Positions 6,965 to 15,874 of a DNA stretch of 64,000 nt are shown here, one piece after another. Below the pieces are notes generated by a model. The model ran no database searches, was not told the origin of the DNA, and worked only from the letters and a program-made list of their open reading frames with translations. The stretch is from an uncultured Thiodictyon sp. (GTDB lineage Bacteria; Pseudomonadota; Gammaproteobacteria; Chromatiales; Chromatiaceae). The position numbers and the translations under genes were made by a program. Location: positions 1 through 64,000 of the forward strand of contig NZ_CAJAXH010000008.1 in NCBI RefSeq assembly GCF_903946935.1, in the 5' to 3' direction. Every line of letters begins with the position of its first letter. The stretch's first letter is position 1.

Positions 6965-8689
6965 CTAGAATAAGTCCTCCGATTGCGGGCCGCTATCCCG
7001 CTCCTCCCAGACTTTTCTGTGGCGCAACATATCGATCAAGTCGCCGCGCCTGAAGGTTGCGGAAAGCTGCTGCATCGACACCTGCTGCTCACCGTAAAGA
7101 CGCTTGAGCGCCCATTCGACATCCGCGACGCACGCTGCGAAGTAGTGCTCGCCGCGCGCTTCGATCAGCGCCTTCGCCCGCGCGAAGTTGCGATGATCCA
7201 AGCCATCGAACTTCGCCTGCAAGTCGTCGAGCAGTCGCCCCCCCATCTGCATCGCAACAAAGCACGAGGCATAGCGTACAAAGGGCGGATCGCTCGGCTC
7301 CGGGCGGCGGCGACGGTTCTCGGCAATCCGGTACAGCAGCACGGCAACGATGGTCTGTGCGGCGTTCAGGGTAGCGGTAAAGATGGTGTCGTAAAGCTTA
7401 CCGAAATGCTCGCGGGTCAAGAACTTCGCCTGATGAGGCGCGTAGCGCCAGACGGCGAGAATGGCCTCGGCAGCGGCCCCGGATGTGATTTCGCTCGGCT
7501 TGGCGGCACTCTCCATCCGCTTGCGCCGATAGGCAAAGCCTAAATCCGCGATGCCGGTCTCCAGACGTCGCTGCTTCTCGTCGTTGGAGCGAAGGTCTTT
7601 CAGATCGACCGGATTCTGGCTATTGGTGGCGTGTGTAATCTGCAGGACAATATCCCGGTCGTCCTTGGGCAGCTTGTAGATCCGCACCAGGACGCTGGCA
7701 TCCTGCGGCAGGGGTTGCCCCGCGGCCAGCAGCTCATCGAACGTCCTCGCGATCGTCACGCTGGTCTGTCCGCCATTGACGATCTGTAGGTTTTCAACCT
7801 TCACCCGATAATCGCCGCCCTGCAAGGCATTGTAAGAAAAATCGCTGCACACCAGCGTCAGGCCGTTGTTGAAAAAATAGAAATTCGCCGGATTGTCGGA
7901 GCGCAACGTCTCGCGGATACCTTCGTTGACGCGGTTGCCGTGCAATCCCAGGTAACGGCGAACATTACGCTCCAAGAGCCGCTCGCCATGCCTGCGCATC
8001 AGCTCGGCAATCTCAGCGACCGGAATGCGACCGATGCACACACGGCTGAAATTCATGTCCTCGACGATCGCCTTGCCGGCCAGGCGCAGGGTCTCGTCGA
8101 TCGGGCGCTGGTGTTGCAGAACGCCGATCAAGACATCCTGGTTGACATGCTCCCAGGTCACCTGACTCCCGAAGTCGGCACGCGTGATCGCCACTTGCGC
8201 GTTGACGTCCCAGTGCAGCCCATTGTTGCAGGCGATGGCCCGGACGCGCGGAATGAATCCGTCGCGAATCATCGCGCGAACGGACTCCACCTTGGCCTTG
8301 AGACGGTCGTTGATCGCACCGAGCGCGGACGCCGGGTCGAAGAGATGGCGAATGGCGTCCACCAAGGCGTCGATGCCGCTTTCCGGGAAATTCGCATCCC
8401 CCTCGAGCTTGGTCTTGTATTTCGCCTGAAATAGTGTGACCCCGAATTCGCCGTCGATTTCTTCGGTCATATGCATGGCATCGACGCCAAAGTCCCCGCC
8501 GCCCTCGGTTAGGCAATCGAACGCCTCTTCCGGATCCAGATCGAGCATGGTCTTGACGCACAGATAGACGAAGGCGAGCGTCTTGCGGCGCTCCGCGTCC
8601 TTGATCCCAAGCTCCGCCTCCGCCTGGACGCGGATCTCCTCCGCAATTCCGGCGAGGCGCTGATCGATGATGGCTGCATTGATATTCAT
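6965..8689 (-). CDS. AIPR-family abortive infection protein
   Basis: A 574-residue protein of the AIPR (abortive infection phage resistance) family. Hallmarks are FYFFNNGLTLVC (about residues 271-282) and QIVNGGQTSVTI (about 301-312). The N-terminus contains GGGDFGVDAM (about 63-72) and TLFQAKYK (about 85-92), which fits a PD-(D/E)xK nuclease core (Asp...Gln-x-Lys), so it may be a nuclease effector. Family members accompany restriction or abortive-infection loci and are toxic when triggered. It converges on the TIR-STAND gene across REP palindromes. The stop of an upstream short reading frame overlaps its ATG (tcat), suggesting coupling to a lost upstream gene. Confidence 0.75.
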   Translation of the reverse strand: MNINAAIIDQRLAGIAEEIRVQAEAELGIKDAERRKTLAFVYLCVKTMLDLDPEEAFDCLTEGGGDFGVDAMHMTEEIDGEFGVTLFQAKYKTKLEGDANFPESGIDALVDAIRHLFDPASALGAINDRLKAKVESVRAMIRDGFIPRVRAIACNNGLHWDVNAQVAITRADFGSQVTWEHVNQDVLIGVLQHQRPIDETLRLAGKAIVEDMNFSRVCIGRIPVAEIAELMRRHGERLLERNVRRYLGLHGNRVNEGIRETLRSDNPANFYFFNNGLTLVCSDFSYNALQGGDYRVKVENLQIVNGGQTSVTIARTFDELLAAGQPLPQDASVLVRIYKLPKDDRDIVLQITHATNSQNPVDLKDLRSNDEKQRRLETGIADLGFAYRRKRMESAAKPSEITSGAAAEAILAVWRYAPHQAKFLTREHFGKLYDTIFTATLNAAQTIVAVLLYRIAENRRRRPEPSDPPFVRYASCFVAMQMGGRLLDDLQAKFDGLDHRNFARAKALIEARGEHYFAACVADVEWALKRLYGEQQVSMQQLSATFRRGDLIDMLRHRKVWEERDSGPQSEDLF

Positions 8690-8986
8690 TGGCGTTTACC
8701 GGGGTTGAGCAGGAATCGGTCAGGACCTCGTAACATCTCGATGGGCGCTCGCATGACCCGAAGAGCGGTATGGCGGACCATCAGGACCTGCATCAGGCTG
8801 TGCATCGGGGTTATGGAAGCGCGTGGTGCCGCGGTAGATAGAGTCCTCGCCCTGACCCAGGTCGAAATAGGGGTCGGGCGCACGAGCATAGCTTGTGTGG
8901 GTTGCGGGCGTGACCATCTTGAGCGACCGCTCCCTCAAGCCCGCCTGGCGCGCCGCGCGGCAGCAGAAACCCGGCGGCGAGGGCAT
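8686..8986 (-). pseudogene. Possible decayed gene upstream of the AIPR gene
   Basis: About 350 bp separate the AIPR start from rsmI. On the minus strand one frame carries THTSYARAPDPYFDLGQG and EDSIYRGTTRFHNPD, which looks like real protein; a second frame then carries MRAPIEMLRGPDRFLLNPGK and stops in a TGA overlapping the AIPR ATG. The two frames together look like the 3' end of a frameshifted gene once coupled to the AIPR gene. No family is recognised. It could also be chance. Confidence 0.3.
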
Positions 8987-9041
8987 GCGCGCGCTGCTCC
9001 AGGGCGGCGGGACCGATGATCAAACCGGGAGCGCAACGCCC

Positions 9042-9914
9042 CTACTCCTTAAGCAGCCCCTGCCCCAACCCCAGCTCAATCCCCATCCGATACAGGTCGT
9101 TCTTGCGCCCGCCGGTGAGACGGGCGGCCAGTCCCGCGGCCCGGCGCAGCGGCAGTTCGGCGGCAAGTACACGCAGCACGCGCTCCTGCTCCACCTGGTC
9201 CGCGGACCCCGCGTCCGGCAAGCCCTCGATCAGGAGGACCATCTCCCCCAGGCGCTGCTCGTCCTCGGCCGTCAGCCGGTCGGCCAGCTCCCGCACGGTG
9301 CCGCTAAGGAAGGTCTCGAAGCGCTTGGTGAGCTCCCGGCCCACCACGGCGCGGCGGGTCTCCCCGAGCACGGTCGCCGCATCGGCCAGCGTCAGGGCGG
9401 CGCGGCGGCCGCTTTCGTAGAGGATCAGGGTGCCGGGTTCCCGCGCGACGGCCTCTAGCCAGACCCGCCGCTGGGCGCCGGTGCGGGGCGGAAAGCCGAG
9501 GAAGAGGAAGCGGTCGCTGGGCAGACCGGCCGCCGATAGTGCGCAAATGGCGGCATTGGCCCCGGGGACCGGCACCACGGTGAGCCCCCGGGCGCGGGCA
9601 GCGACGACCAGATCGTAGCCCGGGTCGCTGATCAGGGGGGTGCCGGCGTCCGAGACCAGGGCGACACTGAGCCCAGACTCCAGGGTCTCGATCAGACGGG
9701 CGGCGGCCGTGGCCTCATTGTAGTCGTGATAGGCGATGAGCCGGGTGGTAATGCCGCAATGGGCCAGTAGTCGGCGGGTCTCGCGGGTGTCCTCGGCAGC
9801 GATCAGGTCGACGTCCGTCAGGACCTTGCGCGCCCGCTCGGTCAGGTCGCCCAGATTGCCGATAGGCGTTGCCACCACGTATAGTAAGCCACGTCGTTCG
9901 TCCATTCCGATCAT
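9042..9914 (-). CDS. rsmI: 16S rRNA (cytidine(1402)-2'-O)-methyltransferase RsmI
   Basis: A 290-residue SAM-dependent methyltransferase that methylates the ribose of C1402 in 16S rRNA. The family signature is complete: LYVVATPIGNLGDLTERA at the N-terminus, AEDTRETRRLL, LVSDAGTPLISDPGY and VPVPGANA. The length matches the family. A second ATG nine bases inside (MDERRG) is also possible. It is divergent from lpoA with only 26 bp between starts, the arrangement found in Enterobacteria and many other gammaproteobacteria. Each promoter must therefore overlap the neighbouring coding sequence. Confidence 0.95.
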   Translation of the reverse strand: MIGMDERRGLLYVVATPIGNLGDLTERARKVLTDVDLIAAEDTRETRRLLAHCGITTRLIAYHDYNEATAAARLIETLESGLSVALVSDAGTPLISDPGYDLVVAARARGLTVVPVPGANAAICALSAAGLPSDRFLFLGFPPRTGAQRRVWLEAVAREPGTLILYESGRRAALTLADAATVLGETRRAVVGRELTKRFETFLSGTVRELADRLTAEDEQRLGEMVLLIEGLPDAGSADQVEQERVLRVLAAELPLRRAAGLAARLTGGRKNDLYRMGIELGLGQGLLKE

Positions 9915-9940
9915 CCCGCTGCTGTAATGGAACGTCTATC

Positions 9941-11302
9941 ATGCACCAAGATCGCCCCGTCCCCCACGCGTATTGTGCCCCGGCCCGGGTCGCCGGCACC
10001 CTGATCCTGGCCCTCGCCCTGAGCGGCTGCGCCGGCTTCCCCTGGCAAAAGGCGCCGCCGCCCAACACCCGCGGCGGCTATGCGGCCGGCGACAAGCTGC
10101 TGGTCATCCTGCCCGGCAAGGGTCCGGTGGCAGAGGCGGCCAACGCGATCCGCGAGGGGCTGCGTGCGGCCAACGGTGCGGACGACACGGCCGCCAAACC
10201 GGCCTTGACCTTCATTGCCAACGACGACCCGAAAAAGATCCCGGTTGCCTATCAGGAGGCCATCGGCGCGGGCGCAACCCAGGTGATCGGCCCGCTGCTC
10301 AAGCCCGCCGTGGACGTCCTGGCGGGCGGCCCGGCGCTGAAGGTGCCGACCCTGGCACTGAATCAGACGACCAGGCCCGGCAAGCCTGCGGCCAATCTCT
10401 ATCAGTTCGCCCTGGCCCCGGAAACCGAGGCGGTGGAGGTGGCCAACAAGGCGAAGGCCCTGGGTTTCACGCGCGCGCTGATGCTCTCCCCCAAGGGCGA
10501 GGCGGGGAGCCGGCGCACCGAGGCCTTCCGCCACCAGTGGAAGACGCTCGGCGGGACCCTGGTGGGCGAGGCCAGCGTCGACCCGGGCACGGCAAACCTG
10601 GCCAAGCCACTGAACGCCTTGTTGCACAAGGGCGCGGCGGACTTCCTGTTCCTGGCCACCGACGCCGACCAGGCCCGCAAGGTCTATCCGGCGGTGCGCG
10701 ACGGGTCGGTCGCACTGCCGGTGGTGGCCACCTCCGCGGTCTATTCCGGTCAGCCCGACCCGGTTCGGGACCAGACACTGGCCGGGCTGTATTTCGTCGA
10801 CGCCCCCTGGGTCCTGGGGGTGGGTGCGGCGGATGATCCGCTGGCACGCAGCAAGCTCAAGCGGGGCTCCAATGCGCTCGCCACGCCGCTGGGACTGCGA
10901 CTCTATGCCATGGGCATCGACGCCTACCGGCTGGCCCCGCGCCTGAGCACGCTGGCCAAGGGCGCGAACGCCACCTTCCCGGGCGAGTCCGGCACCCTGT
11001 CGATCGACGGCGCCGGGCGGGTCCAACGCCAACTGACGCTGGCCCAGTTCACCGCGAGCGGCCCCCAGCCGACGACCGCCATGGTGGCGGCCAAGCCCGG
11101 CGCGCCGGCCACGGCGGCACCGGCCGACCAGCCAGCCAAACCCGCCAAGGCAAAGCGTGCAGCCAAGCCCAAGCCCGCCGCCAAACCAAAACCCGCCGCC
11201 CAGACAGCGCCCGCGGCCAACCCGGAGCCGCCGACCCCGATCGCGCGGCCGCAGCCCATCGCCCCGGTGCCGCGGCCGGAGCCGGTCGCGCAGCCCGGGT
11301 GA
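9941..11302 (+). CDS. lpoA: Penicillin-binding protein activator LpoA (lipoprotein)
   Basis: An outer-membrane lipoprotein that stimulates PBP1A during peptidoglycan synthesis. The ATG at 9941 was chosen because it gives a signal peptide ending in the lipobox LALSGC (Cys about residue 28). The body has a type-1 periplasmic-binding-protein fold (VILPGKGPVAEAANAIREG; GATQVIGPLLKPAVDVL). The C-terminus is a long Pro/Ala/Lys-rich tail (PAKPAKAKRAAKPKPAA). At about 453 residues it is shorter than the E. coli protein because the N-terminal TPR domain is missing, as in many non-enteric LpoA proteins. It forms an operon with yraN (4-bp overlap) and dolP. Confidence 0.88.
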   Translation: MHQDRPVPHAYCAPARVAGTLILALALSGCAGFPWQKAPPPNTRGGYAAGDKLLVILPGKGPVAEAANAIREGLRAANGADDTAAKPALTFIANDDPKKIPVAYQEAIGAGATQVIGPLLKPAVDVLAGGPALKVPTLALNQTTRPGKPAANLYQFALAPETEAVEVANKAKALGFTRALMLSPKGEAGSRRTEAFRHQWKTLGGTLVGEASVDPGTANLAKPLNALLHKGAADFLFLATDADQARKVYPAVRDGSVALPVVATSAVYSGQPDPVRDQTLAGLYFVDAPWVLGVGAADDPLARSKLKRGSNALATPLGLRLYAMGIDAYRLAPRLSTLAKGANATFPGESGTLSIDGAGRVQRQLTLAQFTASGPQPTTAMVAAKPGAPATAAPADQPAKPAKAKRAAKPKPAAKPKPAAQTAPAANPEPPTPIARPQPIAPVPRPEPVAQPG

Positions 11303-11664
11303 CCGACCCCGCGTCCCCGGGCGCGGTCGGCGAGGACAAGGAACGCCTCGCCGCCCAGTACCTTCAGGCCCAGGGACTGCGCCTGTTGGCCCGTAACCAT
11401 CGCTGTCGTTTCGGCGAAATCGACTTGGTGATGGGCGACCGTGACTGTCTGGTCTTTGTAGAGGTCCGTTATCGTCGCAGCGGGCGGTTCGGCAGCCCTG
11501 AACAGACCGTGGACTACCACAAGCAACGGCGTCTCTGCGCCGCCGCCGCCCACTATCTCCAGTGTCATCCCAGCGTGCTACCCTGCCGCTTCGACGTGGT
11601 GGCGATCCGCGCCCAGGATCAAATCCGGTGGATCAAGAATGCATTCAGTGTACCGGGAGGCTGA
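11299..11664 (+). CDS. yraN: UPF0102/YraN family endonuclease-like protein
   Basis: A 121-residue protein with the YraN motif set: G..KE..AA.YL...G..LLARN, then FGEIDLVMGD and LVFVEVRYR, the E-x(n)-D-x(n)-ExR/K layout of a PD-(D/E)xK nuclease fold similar to Holliday junction resolvases. It starts at a GTG that overlaps the lpoA stop (gtga), so it is translationally coupled. The physiological role of the family is unsettled. Its place between lpoA and dolP is conserved; diaA, present in E. coli between yraN and dolP, is absent. Confidence 0.92.
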   Translation: MTDPASPGAVGEDKERLAAQYLQAQGLRLLARNHRCRFGEIDLVMGDRDCLVFVEVRYRRSGRFGSPEQTVDYHKQRRLCAAAAHYLQCHPSVLPCRFDVVAIRAQDQIRWIKNAFSVPGG

Positions 11665-11670
11665 ACCAAC

Positions 11671-12294
11671 GTGTCTCATCTGAAGAAACCTGGACGTTCC
11701 AACGGCCCGCGGCGGCGAGCGGCACTCCTCTTGGTGACGGTGGCGGCGTCGCTCACCGGCTGTGTCCCGGTCATCATCGGCGGCGCGGCGCTGGGTGCGG
11801 CGGCCGTCTATGACCGCCGTGGCCCCTCCGCCGTCATGGAAGACCAGCAGATCGAATTCAACGCCATGCGCGCACTCGAGGACGAGCCTGGACTCAAGGG
11901 GCGTGGTCGCATCTCGGTGACCAGTTACAACTACCAGGTGCTCTTGACCGGACAGGTGCGCGGCGCCGCGGAGCAGGAGTTGGCCGCCGGGGTGGTCCGC
12001 CGGATGTCCAAGGTGCGCAAGGTCATCAACGAGGTCACGATCGGACCGGACATCAGCCTGCCACGCAAGAGCGAGGATGTACTCGTGACCTCGCGGGCGA
12101 AGCTGGCGCTCTTCAACGTCGAGGTCCCCAACTTCGACCCGACCCGGGTCAAGATCGTCACCGAGGACGGTGTGGTCTATCTGCTGGGCCTGGTCTCGGA
12201 GGAGGAGGGTAACGCGGCGGCCGAGCAGGTCCGCTATGTCCCCGGGGTCAAGCAAGTGGTGAAGCTCTTTGAGTATCGGCAACCAAGGACCTGA
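11671..12294 (+). CDS. dolP: BON-domain outer-membrane lipoprotein DolP (YraP)
   Basis: A 207-residue lipoprotein with a signal peptide ending in ASLTGC (Cys about residue 31). Two BON domains follow: about residues 60-125 (RISVTSYNYQVLLTGQVRG) and about 135-205 (VKIVTEDGVVYLLGLVSEEE). In E. coli this protein sits at division sites and supports the outer-membrane barrier and BAM function. The GTG start is preceded by gggagg at a suitable distance. The 3' end overlaps the next gene by 26 bp. Confidence 0.9.
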   Translation: MSHLKKPGRSNGPRRRAALLLVTVAASLTGCVPVIIGGAALGAAAVYDRRGPSAVMEDQQIEFNAMRALEDEPGLKGRGRISVTSYNYQVLLTGQVRGAAEQELAAGVVRRMSKVRKVINEVTIGPDISLPRKSEDVLVTSRAKLALFNVEVPNFDPTRVKIVTEDGVVYLLGLVSEEEGNAAAEQVRYVPGVKQVVKLFEYRQPRT

Positions 12295-13672
12295 ACTCAG
12301 CCCCGGACTGCGCTCCGACCTGGCCGCCGCCGTCGGGCCGGATCGGCTGCTCACCGACCCGGCGGACTGCTGGCCCTATGGCTATGACAACAGCCGCCGA
12401 CACGCCCTGCCCCAGGCGGTGGTCTTTGCCGCGGATGGCGAGCAGGTCGCCCGCCTGGTCAGGCTCTGTGCTGGGGCAGGCCTGCCACTGATCGCCCGTG
12501 GACGCGGCACCGGGACGACCGGGGCGACGGTCCCGGATCGCGGCGGGGTGGTCCTCTCATTCGAGCGCATGAACCGCATCCTGCGCATCGCCCCCGGTGA
12601 CCGGCTCGCCATTTGCGAACCCGGGGTGGTCAACGCCGACCTGCAGCGGGCGGTGGGTACACAGGGCTTTTTCTGGCCGCCCGACCCCACGAGTGCGGCG
12701 GTCTGCACCATCGGCGGCAATCTGGCCTACAACTCGGCCGGCCCCCGGGCGGTGAAATATGGCACCCCGCGGGAGAACACACTGGGGCTCACGGCCGTGA
12801 CCGGGCGCGGGGAGACCATCCGCACCGGCGTACTGACCACCAAGGGCGTGGTCGGCTATGACCTGACACGGCTCATCATCGGCTCCGAGGGGACCTTGGC
12901 GCTGATCGCACAGGCGACGCTCAAGCTCACCCCGCTCCCCGAGGCCACCCGCACGCTGCGCGCCGCCTACCGCGACATCCATGCGGCGGCAGCGGCCGTC
13001 TCCGCGCTCATGGCCCAGCCGGTCATCCCCTGCGCACTCGAATTCATGGACGCCGCGGCGCTGGCCATGGTGCGCGGTTATGCGGCGCTCGACGTGCCGG
13101 CGGCGACCGGCGCCCTGCTGATGATCGAGGTGGACGGACCGGCCGCCTGTATCGACGGTGCCGTCGCCGCCGTGGCGCAGGCCGCCGGTAATGAGGGTCT
13201 GCTGGAGGTCCGTCACGCCCGGGATGAGGCGGAGGTCGCGGCCCTGTGGCGCACGCGCAAGGCCCTGTCACCGGCACTGCGCCAGGCCGCCCCCAAGAAG
13301 ATCAACGAGGACGTGGTGGTGCCGGTCTCGCGCCTCGGCGAGTTTATCGATGGACTGGAGCGCCTGGCCCGGGAGACCGGCATCCGCATTGTCAACTTCG
13401 GCCATGCCGGTAACGGCAATATCCATGTCAACCTGCTGATGAATCCGGACGACCCGCAGGAGATGGCGCGCGCCCGGAACTGTCTGGACGGGGTCTTCTC
13501 ACTGGTGCTGGGGCTCGACGGGACCCTCTCCGGGGAACACGGGGTGGGGCTGGAGAAGCGCGACTTCGTCGCCCGGGAGATCGACGCCCCCACCCTGGCG
13601 GCGATGGCCGCGGTGAAGCAGGGCTTCGACCCGGCGGGGATACTCAATCCGGGGAAGGGGCTGCCAGGCTAA
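12269..13672 (+). CDS. FAD-linked oxidase, GlcD/D-lactate dehydrogenase type
   Basis: A 467-residue flavoprotein of the FAD-binding_4/FAD-oxidase_C family. The FAD site shows LIARGRGTGTTGATVPDRGG and TIGGNLAYNSAGPRAVKYG; the C-terminus has NFGHAGNGNIHVNL and GTLSGEHGVGLEKR, typical of GlcD and D-lactate or 2-hydroxyglutarate dehydrogenases. It would oxidise a 2-hydroxy acid and pass electrons to quinone or a partner subunit; the substrate cannot be read from sequence. The frame starts at TTG inside the dolP end; no better start is obvious. No glcE/glcF partner follows. Confidence 0.85.
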   Translation: MSIGNQGPELSPGLRSDLAAAVGPDRLLTDPADCWPYGYDNSRRHALPQAVVFAADGEQVARLVRLCAGAGLPLIARGRGTGTTGATVPDRGGVVLSFERMNRILRIAPGDRLAICEPGVVNADLQRAVGTQGFFWPPDPTSAAVCTIGGNLAYNSAGPRAVKYGTPRENTLGLTAVTGRGETIRTGVLTTKGVVGYDLTRLIIGSEGTLALIAQATLKLTPLPEATRTLRAAYRDIHAAAAAVSALMAQPVIPCALEFMDAAALAMVRGYAALDVPAATGALLMIEVDGPAACIDGAVAAVAQAAGNEGLLEVRHARDEAEVAALWRTRKALSPALRQAAPKKINEDVVVPVSRLGEFIDGLERLARETGIRIVNFGHAGNGNIHVNLLMNPDDPQEMARARNCLDGVFSLVLGLDGTLSGEHGVGLEKRDFVAREIDAPTLAAMAAVKQGFDPAGILNPGKGLPG

Positions 13673-13678
13673 CAGCAA

Positions 13679-13757
13679 TGGCCGTTCCCCCACCCCGTCC
13701 TTACCATAAAAGGGGAGGAAGAATTGGAGCGCGCCCCCGGCGCGACTTTCACGGTAA
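13679..13757 (+). repeat. 79-bp dispersed repeat, copy 1
   Basis: Starts tggccgttcccccacccc and ends gcgactttcacggtaa. A closely similar copy, with a few changes and a 1-bp length difference, lies at 32589-32666. Both stand in the same orientation in intergenic DNA. The central gaggaagaa part faces a complementary stretch and may form a weak hairpin. No protein is needed to explain it. Confidence 0.7.
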
Positions 13758-13840
13758 CGACCGATACACTGAGCGAAGCCTTGAACCGGGCGCTGGGCGA
13801 CCAGATCGAACGGATTGGGGATGACCTTTTTGTCACTTAA
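13757..13840 (+). pseudogene. Possible enolase fragment
   Basis: Immediately after the repeat an open frame reads TLSEALNRALGDQIERIGD and ends DLFVT-stop. LGD.I..IGDDLFVT is the enolase segment that carries the metal-binding Asp (LGDKIQLVGDDLFVT in E. coli). Only about 15 residues match, and the following codons do not continue the enolase sequence, so this is at most a small relic. Chance similarity is not excluded. Confidence 0.3.
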
Positions 13841-13997
13841 GTGGCACGTATGGCACCAACCACCGAGCACACTAGGGAAGGACCGGGATGGTCGAGCGCC
13901 GCCGGAACCCAGGTGACAGCCGGCCCAGTCGCTCGGGTCACGCCGACGCCGCTGGCAGGGCTGCGCGCGAGCGGCGAGACCAGGGAATTTATGAGGG

Positions 13998-14387
13998 CTA
14001 GTGCGCGCAGGCGCGAGCGGCCTCGTCACGGGTGTAGAAGCGTCCGTCACGGATGAAACCGCTGACGAGCCCGGGGCAGGTGTGGGTCACATGCCCGTGC
14101 TCATCGCGCTCGGCGATCCAGTTTTCGGGAAGCCCATCAAGCACATGCAGCGGGGCCGCCGAGCCGTCCGCGAACCGGGAGATGGCCAGATCGCCGCTCT
14201 CGTTGTCGCGAAAACCGGGCAGGAAACCGTGGCGGTCATTGTTCAGACTGATACCCCGGGTGCGCTCGAACAAGATGTTCTCGTCCCGAAGTGACAATTG
14301 GGTCAGTGCGCCCCGCAACTGGCGTGTACGTTCCTGCTGCTGGGGTTCGACGGTCGCGATGCTTAGTTGTAGTGAATCGGCGTACAT
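13998..14387 (-). CDS. Hypothetical protein
   Basis: A 129-residue protein beginning MYADSLQLSIATVEPQQQE. The ATG at 14387 is chosen because GGGAGA lies eight bases upstream; the open frame continues further upstream into unrelated sequence. The second half (LPENWIAERDEHGHVTHTCP, GFIRDGRFYTRDEAARA) looks like a small globular domain. No family, signal peptide or membrane segment is recognised. It follows a decayed P-loop gene on the same strand. Confidence 0.5.
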   Translation of the reverse strand: MYADSLQLSIATVEPQQQERTRQLRGALTQLSLRDENILFERTRGISLNNDRHGFLPGFRDNESGDLAISRFADGSAAPLHVLDGLPENWIAERDEHGHVTHTCPGLVSGFIRDGRFYTRDEAARACAH

Positions 14388-14983
14388 CTTGGTTCTCCCG
14401 GTCTTGGTGCTGTCCCCGATGGGGTCCCTTGGCCAAAATGCAGCATTCGGCGTGCCAATGGTCCTGAGGCGATCCATTGCAGTGCCGCGGCCGGCCGCTG
14501 GCTCCATCACCCGCGGCAGATGCAGGTGCCACACCCGCGGACAGCGGGAGAGGAAGGCATCGGCGACCGGACGCATCAAGACGCCGACGCTGACCACGAG
14601 ACCGGCGCGCGCCAGGTCGCGGATCTCGGCCAGCGTGATGCCGCCCTGGCTCTGCGCCACGTGATCCTCGTCGCGGAGCTGACCATCGCGTGAGCCCGAG
14701 AGATCGGGCAGTGCGCAGCCGAAGTCGATCAGCAGTTCCCTGTGCGTCGACCGGATACGAGAAATTAGGATGCTTCCCCTTTCAGGAGCTTTTCCGTGAT
14801 GCCGAGCGCGCGACCCGATGCGCTGGAGCTCAACCGCCCGAGTGGAGACGCGAGCAAGGCCGCGGTCAGGAAGGTGCTTTTACCCGCGGCCATATAGCCG
14901 AGAAAGGTCGCCTTAATCTCCGGCACGCGGGCCTTGACCGCGCCGGCCGTCTGCGATGGAAAAACACTGGTCATCATCTGCAA
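14388..14983 (-). pseudogene. Frameshifted P-loop NTPase relic
   Basis: From 14983 a frame reads VPEIKATFLGYMAAGKSTF with Walker A (GYMAAGKST) and stops at 14765. A second frame takes over across the stop with ILISRIRSTHRELLIDFGC and GITLAEIRDLARAGLVVS, down to about 14500. The two frames join naturally near 14770, so one gene was broken by a small indel. The rest is too short to name the NTPase family. Confidence 0.4.
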
Positions 14984-15254
14984 TCCTTACGTGTCCGGTA
15001 GATGAGGGAGCGACAGGCCGAGGTGCGGTCCGGCCGTCTGTTGCTCGCGTGGGTGTCGGCCCCGGTGATCACGCGGCGCGAGACCGTGACAGCGCGTGCG
15101 TTCTTCAGTCTGGGAGACACGGGCAATCCGCCGGAAGTCGACCGGATCGAAACCCGTGTTGCACGACCGTAACGGACCCTTGCGCGGGAGAGATCGGCGC
15201 GCGCAATGGATTCGGATCGTTGCACCGTAAGGCAGGGCAAAGGTGGCGCCGGTG

Positions 15255-15635
15255 CTAATGCGCCCGACCTGGCCTGTTCGCCAACGGCCGGTGCCTGAGG
15301 GTCTCGCCGTCAAAGACGCAGAAATGCCCTTCCAACAATGCGCCACTCGCGTAGAGCTCCACCATCCATCGCGCCGGTTCCTCGGGCTCGTAGGACGGCA
15401 CCCTCAACAACAGTATCAGCGGAGGCGGCGGCAGGTGCCGTTGGAATACCAGCTCGCCATAATCGCGATCAAAGGTGATCAGCCAACGGGCTTCTGCGCA
15501 GGCCAGCGCCATCACGGCCTCGTCGGTCACGCTCGCGTACCGCTCGGCGATGTGCAGTACCTCCCAGCCTGCCGCGCGCAGGCGTCGTGCCGCCGGGATC
15601 GGCATGTTTTCGTTCAGCAGCAGTCGCGGCTTCAT
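15255..15635 (-). CDS. DUF5615 PIN-like toxin-type protein
   Basis: A 126-residue member of the PIN-like Mut7-C/DUF5615 family. The N-terminus KPRLLLNENMPIPAARRLRA carries the acidic first motif, followed by ITFDRDYGELVF, the usual D-x-D-x-x-F/Y block of the family. PIN-like proteins are typically ribonucleases and act as toxins. It overlaps the upstream DUF433 gene by 4 bp (ATGA), so the two form a VapBC-like module in which DUF433 is the putative antitoxin. Toxin activity is inferred from pairing. Confidence 0.75.
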   Translation of the reverse strand: MKPRLLLNENMPIPAARRLRAAGWEVLHIAERYASVTDEAVMALACAEARWLITFDRDYGELVFQRHLPPPPLILLLRVPSYEPEEPARWMVELYASGALLEGHFCVFDGETLRHRPLANRPGRAH

Positions 15636-15874
15636 ACGCCCGCCTTCGCCACCGCGATGAACCGCTCCTCACGAAAGACCTCGCTGACAAAGCTGATCGC
15701 CGCCAGCACGTCATCGCGGCTCAGCCGTGGATAGGCGTCAAGGATCTGCTCAATGCTCCAGCCGTCCCCGAGCCGATCCAAGAGCAGTTCCACGGAGATG
15801 CGGGTGCCGCGGACGATCGGCTTGCCGACCAGCACCTCGGGGTCGACGGTGATACGGTTACGCCATTCGGTCAT
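15632..15874 (-). CDS. DUF433 antitoxin-type protein
   Basis: Eighty residues starting MTEWRNRITVDPEVLVGKP, with the DUF433 core VGKPIVRGTRISVELLLDRL and SIEQILDAYPRLSRDDVLAAI. This is a small winged-helix-like domain that pairs with DUF5615 toxins. The ATG at 15874 is preferred over one 21 bases upstream because GGAG lies nine bases before it. It would neutralise the downstream PIN-like protein and probably repress its own promoter. Confidence 0.78.
   Translation of the reverse strand: MTEWRNRITVDPEVLVGKPIVRGTRISVELLLDRLGDGWSIEQILDAYPRLSRDDVLAAISFVSEVFREERFIAVAKAGV

Noticed and set aside
14984-15254. Short frames between the P-loop relic and the DUF5615 gene
   Set aside because: None shows a domain, a ribosome binding site or continuity with neighbours; treated as non-coding or unrecognisable relic.
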